The notes beneath the pieces were generated by a model, which saw only the letters and a list, made by a program, of their open reading frames with translations, was not told where the DNA came from and ran no database searches. DNA of 5,750 bases, from the NCBI GenBank assembly GCA_041569895.1, contig JBFFXF010000372.1, forward strand, positions 1 through 5,750, read 5' to 3'. This DNA comes from JBFFXF01 sp041569895 (GTDB lineage: Bacteria; Planctomycetota; UBA8108; JACQVS01). The position numbers were made by a program, and so were the translations under genes. Of the stretch, positions 1 through 5,134 are shown in pieces (the stretch's first letter is position 1; every line of letters starts with the position of its first letter).

Positions 1-618
1 CTCGACCCGCTGCTCGACATCGGGCTCGAGATGGTGGAGCACCTGCGCGCCCTCGGGCTCAACGAGCTCGCCCGCGACCACCTGGTGCGGATGCTGAAGA
101 CGTTCCCCGACGAGTTCAGCCTCAAGCTCGAGCACGCGGACACGCTCTTCGCACTCGGCGAGCGGTCGGACGCCGTCAAGCGACTCCTCGATCTCGCCCG
201 CGAGATGTTCCAGGCCGGCCAGAGCGAGGACGCCGAGCGCGCGCTGTTGAAGGTCATCGAGTACGACCCCAAGCACCGGCGCGCCCGCGAGATCTACGAC
301 AAGGTCAGAACCGGCAAGCTCACCAAGCAGCGCAAACGCCGTCGTCTCCTGGTCCGCACGGTGGCGCTGTCCTTCGTTGTCGCGACCCTCGGTCTCTACA
401 TCGGATACGACTACTTCGCGCGCATGGAGTTCTCGAAGGCGACGCGCGAGGTATTCGCCGAGGGCCTCGGCGGCGACGAGGACTACATGCGGGCAAAGAA
501 GAAGCTCGAGGCGGTCGTCGAGCGACACCCCCTCAGCCTCCTGCGCTTCTTCGAGGCCCGCGAGACGTTGCGAGCGATCGATGAACGGCTGGGCAACACG
601 AGTCCGAGGTCACGGTGA
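1..618 (+). CDS. TPR-like helical-repeat membrane protein, 3' end only
   Basis: The frame is open from base 1, so the gene begins upstream; 205 residues are visible before the TGA at 616-618. The ATG at base 31 is only an internal methionine. The first ~105 residues are amphipathic helices with TPR-like spacing: Ala/Leu/Gly positions in 'ALGERSDAVKRLLDLA', then 'GQSEDAERALLKVIEYDP', a typical TPR helix pair ending in a D-P. A strongly basic stretch (KQRKRRR, about residues 110-116) precedes one hydrophobic segment, 'VALSFVVATLGLYIGYDYF' (about bases 361-417). By the positive-inside rule the TPR part is cytoplasmic and the last ~65 residues, helical and charged, lie outside. TPR domains usually serve as protein-protein scaffolds; the partner is unknown. 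The missing N-terminus could carry another domain, so I give no specific function. The next gene converges on it. The call of a real gene is firm, the TPR call moderate. Confidence 0.8.
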   Translation, partial: LDPLLDIGLEMVEHLRALGLNELARDHLVRMLKTFPDEFSLKLEHADTLFALGERSDAVKRLLDLAREMFQAGQSEDAERALLKVIEYDPKHRRAREIYDKVRTGKLTKQRKRRRLLVRTVALSFVVATLGLYIGYDYFARMEFSKATREVFAEGLGGDEDYMRAKKKLEAVVERHPLSLLRFFEARETLRAIDERLGNTSPRSR

Positions 619-686
619 CCCCCGGATCGGGTTCCGTGCCCGGAGGGCTGCTCGACTCCGCGGGCGAGACTCTGCGACGGATCTAT

Positions 687-719
687 AAGGAAGGCAGGAA
701 GAAGGGGAAAGCAGGAAAC
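687..719 (+). repeat. Purine-rich short repeat, left arm
   Basis: Two related units, AGGAAGGCAGGAA (688-700) and GGAAAGCAGGAAAC (706-719), lie about 70 bases after the stop of the TPR gene and are almost pure purine on its sense strand. Both match, as inverted copies, units in the block at 901-932, but in swapped order. Confidence 0.75.
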
Positions 720-789
720 GAATGTGCCTTGCGAGCTCCGTCGACCGCGAAGACGGCATCGAGAAGCAAGAGGTGGTTACGATCTGAAC

Positions 790-807
790 CACAGAGGCGC
801 ACAGAGG
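790..807 (+). repeat. Direct repeat CACAGAGG x2
   Basis: Two exact copies of CACAGAGG (790-797 and 800-807) are separated by two bases. The CAGAG core also recurs in the heptamer array at 2177-2250 when that array is read on the minus strand. The unit is short, so the pairing could be chance, but it sits in a spacer full of similar elements. Confidence 0.5.
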
Positions 808-879
808 AGTTTCTGTCGGTTCGCAGGGGACTCAGCAGGGCCAGTCCTCTCGGTACGAACAGCGAGCGAAGCTCCGAAG

Positions 880-896
880 ATCAATCCCATCAATCC
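880..896. repeat. Direct repeat ATCAATCC x2, 9-base period
   Basis: ATCAATCC occurs at 880-887 and 889-896 with a single C between the copies, giving a 9-base period. It directly precedes the pyrimidine-rich block in the convergent spacer. Confidence 0.5.
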
Positions 897-900
897 TTCC

Positions 901-932
901 GTTTCCTGCCTTCCTGAGTTTCCTGCTTTCCT
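901..932 (-). repeat. Pyrimidine-rich short repeat, right arm (purine-rich on minus strand)
   Basis: Two 15-base units, GTTTCCTGCCTTCCT (901-915) and GTTTCCTGCTTTCCT (918-932), differ at one position. On the minus strand they read as purine-rich AGGAAAGCAGGAAAC and AGGAAGGCAGGAAAC and begin at the stop codon of the minus-strand propeller gene (TGA, complement of 932-934). Bases 918-931 are a perfect 14-base reverse complement of 706-719, and 903-915 a perfect 13-base reverse complement of 688-700. Confidence 0.8.
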
Positions 933-2041
933 CATGAATCGTCTGACGGCAAGCCTTCGACGTCGACCACCTCGAACAGCAACGGCACCAGCTTGGCGAA
1001 GTTGCCCGTGGCGCGCTCGTCGGCGAGGAGGCGGTAGTTGCCGCGGATCGAGTCGGGGTCGTTGACGATCCACACGCGTCGCGAGGCGGGATCGACGGCG
1101 ATGCCCTCGGGGGAGACCCAGAGCATCAGCTCGCCGTCCGGTGAATGCAGGTGCAGATCGAGGACGGAGCGCACGGCGCCGGTGGACGGATCGATGACGA
1201 GGACGCGCTCCTGGTCGCGCGCGACGGCGACGATGTGCTCGCGCCCGTCGATGGTCGCGAGGTCGAGGCCGTTGATGTTCAGCCGCGCCCGCGGCTTGTC
1301 CTCGCGGGGCGGTACGCTCGCGAAGTCGATGCGCAGACGTTCCGGACGCACCGGTGCGCCGGACGTCGCCTCGTCCACCGTCAGCTGATAGATCGCCGGA
1401 AGCCCATCCTTCAGTCGCTCGTACGCGACGTAGACCTGTCCGGTCTCGCGAGACGCGGTGAGCCCCTCGAGCCGGTAGTTGGAGTCGTCGCGATACGGCG
1501 CGACGTCGTCCGGGAACTCCACCGGCGTGATGCGCACGAGGCGCGCCGACCAGAGCTCGGCGGCAGCGCCAGGCCCCTCGCCATCACCGGAAGGCGGGAC
1601 TCGCTCGACCGCGATCTCGAGGAGCCACTGCCGCTTGTCCTCGATGACGCCGAGCAGCGTGTCCTCCTTCCGCGGGTGCACCGTGATCCCCTCGAGATCG
1701 GGATTGCGGATCGTCCGGTAGTCCGCGAGCGCCGACCCGGCGTCTCCGCCGACGGCGCGAATCGGAATCGGCGCGCCGATCAGACGGGACGTCGCGGGAT
1801 CGATGCGGAAGAGATGCGCGGGGTACTCGCTCCGCTGATCGCCGACCGACCAGAGCACGCCCTTCCAGAAGACCAGCCCCGACGTCTGCAGGCCACGCTC
1901 GAACTGCCGCGGCGGCACCGCCCGCCCCTCCGCATCGAACACCCATCGCCCCCGAATCGTCGCGGGCGTCTCGGCGCAGGAGATCTGCGGCAGGAGCAGG
2001 AGAGCGAGCACCAGCGGTGGCAGCGAGTGACGGGTGTTCAT
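932..2041 (-). CDS. Exported beta-propeller protein, phytase-like (esterase-like) family candidate
   Basis: The product has 369 residues. It begins with a signal peptide: short N-region with R4 and H5, hydrophobic core L10-L17, then 'PQISCAE'. Cys22 could be a lipidation site, but the preceding residues are a poor lipobox, so ordinary Sec cleavage near A23 is equally possible; either way it acts outside the cytoplasm. The mature part shows repeated propeller-blade signatures: DLEGITVHP (115-123), YRLEGLTAS (189-197), NINGLDLAT (255-263) and SPEGIAVDP (310-318) followed by WIVNDPD (324-330). This EGI/EGL-plus-aspartate pattern resembles the phytase-like propeller family (Pfam 'esterase-like activity of phytase') and, less closely, SdiA-regulated or SMP-30-type propellers. 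Substrate is unknown, and phytase activity is not implied. The ATG at 2041 is supported by GAGGAG 10 bases upstream. It lies 219 bases after the lipoprotein gene, across a repeat array, so co-transcription is uncertain. Confidence 0.82.
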   Translation of the reverse strand: MNTRHSLPPLVLALLLLPQISCAETPATIRGRWVFDAEGRAVPPRQFERGLQTSGLVFWKGVLWSVGDQRSEYPAHLFRIDPATSRLIGAPIPIRAVGGDAGSALADYRTIRNPDLEGITVHPRKEDTLLGVIEDKRQWLLEIAVERVPPSGDGEGPGAAAELWSARLVRITPVEFPDDVAPYRDDSNYRLEGLTASRETGQVYVAYERLKDGLPAIYQLTVDEATSGAPVRPERLRIDFASVPPREDKPRARLNINGLDLATIDGREHIVAVARDQERVLVIDPSTGAVRSVLDLHLHSPDGELMLWVSPEGIAVDPASRRVWIVNDPDSIRGNYRLLADERATGNFAKLVPLLFEVVDVEGLPSDDS

Positions 2042-2045
2042 GGGG

Positions 2046-2118
<73 letters not shown>

Positions 2119-2120
2119 AA

Positions 2121-2160
2121 CGACTCCGATGCCGATGCCGACTCCGAGATCCGAGATCTG
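2121..2160. repeat. Degenerate CCGAT/CCGAG repeat linking the two arrays
   Basis: Units of six to seven bases, with the pattern ACTCCGAT, GCCGAT, GCCGAC, TCCGAG, ATCCGAG, form a transition between the CCTCGT hexamers and the heptamers. They share a CCGA core, which suggests local slippage and divergence of one unit into another. Confidence 0.55.
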
Positions 2161-2162
2161 AT

Positions 2163-2183
2163 GTCAGAGATCCGATCTCTGAC
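2163..2183. repeat. Near-perfect 10+1+10 dyad
   Basis: GTCAGAGATC (2163-2172) and GATCTCTGAC (2174-2183) are perfect reverse complements with one base between them. As RNA this could form a 9-base-pair stem with a three-base loop. It lies 78 bases or more past the lipoprotein stop and about 120 bases before the propeller start, on the minus strand. No T-run follows on either strand, so it is not a classical intrinsic terminator. It could be a protein-binding dyad, or a by-product of the repeats meeting in opposite orientation. Confidence 0.7.
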
Positions 2184-2250
2184 CTCTGACCTCTGTTCTC
2201 TGTTCCCTGTTCTCTGTCTCGGTCCTCTGCCCTCTGTCTCTGTCTCTGTC
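2177..2250 (-). repeat. Degenerate heptamer array (nnCAGAG on the minus strand)
   Basis: On the plus strand the units run CTCTGAC (2177, 2184), CTCTGTT (2191, 2198), CCCTGTT (2205), CTCTGTC (2212), a six-base TCGGTC, CTCTGCC (2225), CTCTGTC (2232), then TCTGTC twice (2239, 2245). Eight heptamers keep the pattern CTCTGnn with few changes, and the hexamers look like one-base deletions. On the minus strand the array is almost pure purine and starts about ten bases after the TAG of the lipoprotein gene. A C7 run (2255-2261) bridges the array and that stop codon. Confidence 0.85.
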
Positions 2251-2260
2251 CTCTCCCCCC

Positions 2261-3016
2261 CTACCGCCCGAACACGTTCTCGTAGTACGCCCACCACCAC
2301 CGGCGCAGCTCGCGCGTGTGGTCGATGCCCTCGGGGTATCTCGAGCTGCGGAAGCGGTTCAGGAGGGCGGCGCGGAGCACGACGCCGATCGGGAAGCCGT
2401 CTTTCTTTCGCAGGCGGGTGTCGATGCCGCGGCCGTTCGGGGCGATGTTGGCGGCGATCTTGTCGTCGTACTGCTGCGAGATGATGCGCACCTCGTCGCC
2501 GATCTCCTCGTACTCCTCCATGCGCCCCATGCCGGGGATGCGCGAGGCGAGCCAGCCCTGGAAGCTCGGGTCCTTGACGAGAATCCGCAGTCTGGTCACC
2601 GACGAGCGCTCCTGGTTCTCGATCTGGGAGATCAGCTCGGGGATGTATCGGCGGTCGATCTCCGCCAGCCGCCAGTAGATCTTTTCCGCGGTCCCGGGGT
2701 CCGGGTGTTTGAGGTTCTCGAGGTGATCGCGGACCACCGGCGAGAGACCGCGCGTCGGCCCGACCGGAGTCGAGCCGGGCCCCGGCGGCGGCGTCGGATC
2801 GCCTTCATCCGGACCGCGCGGGTCGGAGCGTCCCCCGTCGAGGGCGGGGCGGTCGATCGGCCGCCGGGGCTCGCCGGGCCCGTCGTCGACCTCCACATCG
2901 CCGTCCGGCAGATCGACCAGGCGATCGAACACAGTGTCCCCGGTCTCCGGAGCCGTGGCGCAGGAGACGGCGGCGAGGAGGAGCGCCGCTCTGCAGAGGC
3001 TCGCGATCCGGAGCAT
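2261..3016 (-). CDS. Putative lipoprotein with C-terminal helical domain, function unknown
   Basis: The product has 251 residues. R3 and R9 flank an N-region leading to 'ALLLAAVSC', so Cys19 is a likely lipidation site; the lipobox (A-V-S-C) is acceptable but not ideal. Residues 24-90 form a Pro/Asp/Gly-rich linker, typical of a tether holding a domain away from the membrane. Residues 91-160 are helical and HEAT-like in rhythm ('AEKIYWRLAEIDRRYIPELI'), and the C-terminus has a compact aromatic cluster, RRWWWAYYENVFGR. I do not recognise the family. It starts 8 bases after the stop of the HEAT-like membrane gene, so the two are almost certainly co-transcribed. An alternative GTG start at 3028 would add four residues and overlap the upstream TGA as GTGA. 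I chose the ATG because it gives a normal signal peptide, but neither start has a strong ribosome binding site. Confidence 0.8.
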   Translation of the reverse strand: MLRIASLCRAALLLAAVSCATAPETGDTVFDRLVDLPDGDVEVDDGPGEPRRPIDRPALDGGRSDPRGPDEGDPTPPPGPGSTPVGPTRGLSPVVRDHLENLKHPDPGTAEKIYWRLAEIDRRYIPELISQIENQERSSVTRLRILVKDPSFQGWLASRIPGMGRMEEYEEIGDEVRIISQQYDDKIAANIAPNGRGIDTRLRKKDGFPIGVVLRAALLNRFRSSRYPEGIDHTRELRRWWWAYYENVFGR

Positions 3017-3024
3017 CGGTCGGG

Positions 3025-4275
3025 TCACTCGTTCTTGAAGGTGGCGGGCACGGGACGGCTGGCGTTCAGCACGAGCGCGCGCAGCGCCGCGTCCCTGACC
3101 TCCGTCGCCCTTTCCTGCAACGCGAGGAAGACCCGCGGACTCTTCTGATGGATGCGCTCGAGCACACGCCGTCTGGCGCTGAGCGAGTCGCTCGAGTTGA
3201 GGAAGTCGAGCAGGACTCGCATGGCCGGATCGATCTGCCGCGGGCGCGAGAAGAAGGCGAGGTGCGCCGCCTCGCGCAACGCCGGGTTCTTCGACTGCAG
3301 GAACGAATCGAGCGCGCGGGCTGCCTGTTCCCGGCGGACGCTCGCGAGCGACTCGAGAGCGACCAGGGTCCATTCGCCCTCGCCGCCGCGCGACTGGATG
3401 TAGTTCTCGATGACGCGCACCGAATCGGCGTCGCCGCGCTCGCCGAGGTACTTCAGCAGGTAGCCGTGCACCTCCTCGCGCTCCGACTCCTCGAGGATCT
3501 CGCGCACCGACTCCACCGGGATCTCGCCCTCGAGGAGCTCGAGGCTGTTCAGCACCACCCAGGTGCCGGAGTCGCCGGTCTTCAGCTGGTTCTCGAGACA
3601 CTGGTGCAGCGCGCCGCGCGATGCGGCGAAGGTCTCGCCGGAGCCGGCGACGAGCCACGCGCCGACCGAGAGCACCCACTCCCTCAGCGGCCTGTCCTCG
3701 CGGAATTGCCTCGACGTCAGGAGGTACGCGAGGAACGCGTCGAGCTCGTGCTCGTTGGCGATCACGACGCGCAGCAGCGGAAACAGCGCGGCGCTGCGGC
3801 GGAAGGCCTCGAACGGCTCGCCGATGCCGCCTGCGATGACCTGGATCAACCGATCGAATCCGGGCTCGCCGGAGCGGAGAAGCACCTCCGCCCCGCCGGC
3901 GAACTCCCGCCAGCGTCTCGCGTCGAGGTGCTCGAGCAACACGGCCGGCGTGGGCACCTCGCCGAGCGGCATGCCGACGGCGGCGCCGAGCGGCATGCGC
4001 CCGCGCTCGATCTCGCCGCGCAGGAACGCGATCTCCGTCTCGAGGTCGCGCTTCTGCTCCTCGAGTCGCTCGACGTAGCGCTCGAGACGCGCCTCCTCGG
4101 GAAAGAGGTCGAGGCCGATCGCGGCGGCGAAGCAGCCACCGAGCAGGACGCCCACGAGGAACTTCAGGAACTGGCTGCGCTCCTCGCCGGTCGCTGCCGG
4201 TGGCGAGGCCTCCGGCGGCTCCACCGAGGAGGCTTTCGTTTGCGCCCGCCTCCGTCTCGTCACCGAGTCGGTCAT
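3025..4275 (-). CDS. Membrane-anchored coiled-coil/HEAT-like repeat protein, function unknown
   Basis: The product has 416 residues. A basic cytoplasmic start (RRRR at 7-10) and an Ala/Pro-rich stretch precede one transmembrane segment at about 36-57 ('FLKFLVGVLLGGCFAAAIGL'). Residues 60-93 (RLERYVERLEEQKRDLETEI) look like a coiled coil. From about 110 to 408 the protein is a run of helices with HEAT-like rhythm, for example 'REAAHLAFFSRP' and 'VRDAALRALVLNAS', which usually make protein-binding solenoids. The topology suggests the solenoid lies in the periplasm, since positive charge is on the N-terminal side. No catalytic motif is visible. The ATG at 4275 is supported by AGGGAG nine bases upstream. 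It is the first gene of a minus-strand unit with the lipoprotein gene immediately after it, so the two products may interact at the envelope. The domain call is from visual rhythm only. Confidence 0.82.
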   Translation of the reverse strand: MTDSVTRRRRAQTKASSVEPPEASPPAATGEERSQFLKFLVGVLLGGCFAAAIGLDLFPEEARLERYVERLEEQKRDLETEIAFLRGEIERGRMPLGAAVGMPLGEVPTPAVLLEHLDARRWREFAGGAEVLLRSGEPGFDRLIQVIAGGIGEPFEAFRRSAALFPLLRVVIANEHELDAFLAYLLTSRQFREDRPLREWVLSVGAWLVAGSGETFAASRGALHQCLENQLKTGDSGTWVVLNSLELLEGEIPVESVREILEESEREEVHGYLLKYLGERGDADSVRVIENYIQSRGGEGEWTLVALESLASVRREQAARALDSFLQSKNPALREAAHLAFFSRPRQIDPAMRVLLDFLNSSDSLSARRRVLERIHQKSPRVFLALQERATEVRDAALRALVLNASRPVPATFKNE

Positions 4276-4284
4276 CGATCGTCT

Positions 4285-4290
4285 CTCCCT
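4285..4290 (-). promoter_or_regulatory. Ribosome binding site of the HEAT-like membrane gene
   Basis: On the minus strand AGGGAG lies nine bases before the ATG at 4275, a normal Shine-Dalgarno spacing. It supports this start over internal methionines. Confidence 0.65.
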
Positions 4291-4356
4291 TCCGTGTAAC
4301 TCCCTACCGCCATCTCGGAATCGGGCCGGGCTCTATGGAAGCGGCTGTCGTTGGTT

Positions 4357-4362
4357 TATCAT
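4357..4362 (+). promoter_or_regulatory. Possible -10 element of mqnB, suggesting a leaderless transcript
   Basis: TATCAT matches the TATAAT consensus at five of six positions and ends seven bases before the mqnB ATG. That spacing would place the transcription start at or next to the A of the ATG. The 20 bases before the ATG contain no Shine-Dalgarno sequence, which agrees with a leaderless mRNA. No good -35 hexamer is visible at the usual distance, so the call is tentative. Confidence 0.4.
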
Positions 4363-4369
4363 CCGCGCG

Positions 4370-5134
4370 ATGAGTCCGGCGAGAACCGTGCACTCCGCTC
4401 TGCTGATCGCGGCCACCGAGCTCGAGATCCGGCCGGTCCTCCACTACGTTACCGGGCTGGAACGGCATGAGAAGCAGTTTTTCCTGGCCGAGGGGACGCT
4501 CGGCGGCGCGAGCGTGCTCCTCGCCGAAACCGGCGTCGGCAAGAGCAACGCGGCCATCACGACCTCGAGTCTTCTCGACTCGAATCCGGCATCGACGGTG
4601 ATCATGACCGGCTGTGCGGGCGCCTTTCCCCAGGCACGCTTGACGACGGGCGACGTTGTCGTGGCCGACCGCGAGGTCTTCGCCGACGAGGGCGTTCTCA
4701 CGCCCCGCGGCTTCCTCGACCTGCGGGAGATCGGGCTGCCGATCTTCGCCGGCCGAGACGGCCACGCCGTCTACAACGAGATTCCAATCGAAGATCCCCC
4801 AGTTGACGTCTCCTCACTCGCGGACGGTCTGGATTTTACCGTAATCGCCGGCACGATTGCCACCGTGTCGACATGCTCCGGAACTCCGGAAGCCGCGGAG
4901 CGTCTCCACGCCCGCTGGGGAGCGGTCGCCGAGGCGATGGAGGGCGCCGCCGCGGCCCTCGCCGCGCTGCGTGCGAACCGCCGCTTCCTCGAGATCCGCG
5001 GCATCTCCAACCTGGCGGGCGGGCGGGACCGCGATGCCTGGGAGATCGAACGGGCGGCCTCGAACGCGGCCTGCGTGGTCGCCCGCGTCGTCGCCGCGCT
5101 CGGCGAGCGGCGGGAGCGGGAGGCGCGGTCATGA
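4370..5134 (+). CDS. mqnB: Futalosine hydrolase (menaquinone biosynthesis)
   Basis: The 254-residue product belongs to the nucleoside phosphorylase/nucleosidase fold family. MqnB cleaves futalosine to dehypoxanthine futalosine and hypoxanthine in the cytoplasm, the second step of the futalosine route to menaquinone. Visible signatures are 'AATELEIRPVL' (14-24), the phosphate/ribose-loop-like 'AETGVGKSNAA' (52-62), 'GCAGAF' (81-86), 'TVSTCSG' (165-171), the substrate-binding 'EAMEGAA' (188-194) and 'RGISNLAGGRD' (210-220) with W224, which is typical of futalosine hydrolases rather than MTA/SAH nucleosidases. Length is normal to slightly long. The ATG at 4370 has no Shine-Dalgarno sequence and may be leaderless. 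The gene overlaps mqnD by four bases (ATGA), pointing to a translationally coupled operon and strengthening the assignment. A nucleosidase acting on aminofutalosine is the main alternative. Confidence 0.92.
   Translation: MSPARTVHSALLIAATELEIRPVLHYVTGLERHEKQFFLAEGTLGGASVLLAETGVGKSNAAITTSSLLDSNPASTVIMTGCAGAFPQARLTTGDVVVADREVFADEGVLTPRGFLDLREIGLPIFAGRDGHAVYNEIPIEDPPVDVSSLADGLDFTVIAGTIATVSTCSGTPEAAERLHARWGAVAEAMEGAAAALAALRANRRFLEIRGISNLAGGRDRDAWEIERAASNAACVVARVVAALGERREREARS
5118..5123 (+). promoter_or_regulatory. Ribosome binding site of mqnD
   Basis: GGGAGG lies seven bases before the ATG at 5131, inside the end of mqnB. It is a strong, well-spaced site and fixes the mqnD start at the ATGA overlap. 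Confidence 0.75.

Larger units (their letters stand above)
619..931. other. Convergent intergenic spacer with short repeats
   Basis: This 313-base spacer lies between two genes that end toward each other. I see no convincing gene in it. It holds several short repeats: a purine-rich block at 687-719, a direct repeat CACAGAGG at 790-797 and 800-807, a direct repeat ATCAATCC at 880-887 and 889-896, and a pyrimidine-rich block at 901-932 that touches the stop codon of the minus-strand gene. A weak stem (825-832 with 843-850, one mismatch, 10-base loop) has no T-run after it, so no classical intrinsic terminator is evident for either gene. Base composition is less GC-rich than in the flanking genes, as expected for non-coding DNA. 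Confidence 0.75.
4276..4369. promoter_or_regulatory. Divergent intergenic promoter region
   Basis: Ninety-four bases separate two divergent starts, so promoters for both the envelope cluster and the menaquinone operon must lie here or inside the neighbouring genes. I see no clear -35/-10 pair for the minus-strand gene and no long dyad that would mark an operator. Confidence 0.6.

Noticed and set aside
825..850. Stem of eight pairs with one mismatch in the convergent spacer as a terminator
   Set aside because: The loop is 10 bases, no T-run follows on either strand, and a stem this short is expected by chance in GC-rich DNA.
687..932. Terminal inverted repeats of a small transposon or MITE
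   Set aside because: The arms have swapped unit order, there is no target-site duplication, and the interior has other simple repeats rather than a mobile-element core.
3017..3679. Long in-frame extension upstream of the lipoprotein gene, reaching into the HEAT-like gene
   Set aside because: The extension is Arg/Gly-rich shadow sequence inside a convincing gene, whereas starting at 3016 gives a clean signal peptide.
3148..4299. Long plus-strand open frame opposite the HEAT-like gene
   Set aside because: High-GC genes commonly leave the antisense frame open. Its composition is Leu/Arg/Glu-rich without domains, and the minus-strand gene has a membrane segment, a ribosome binding site and a coherent repeat fold.
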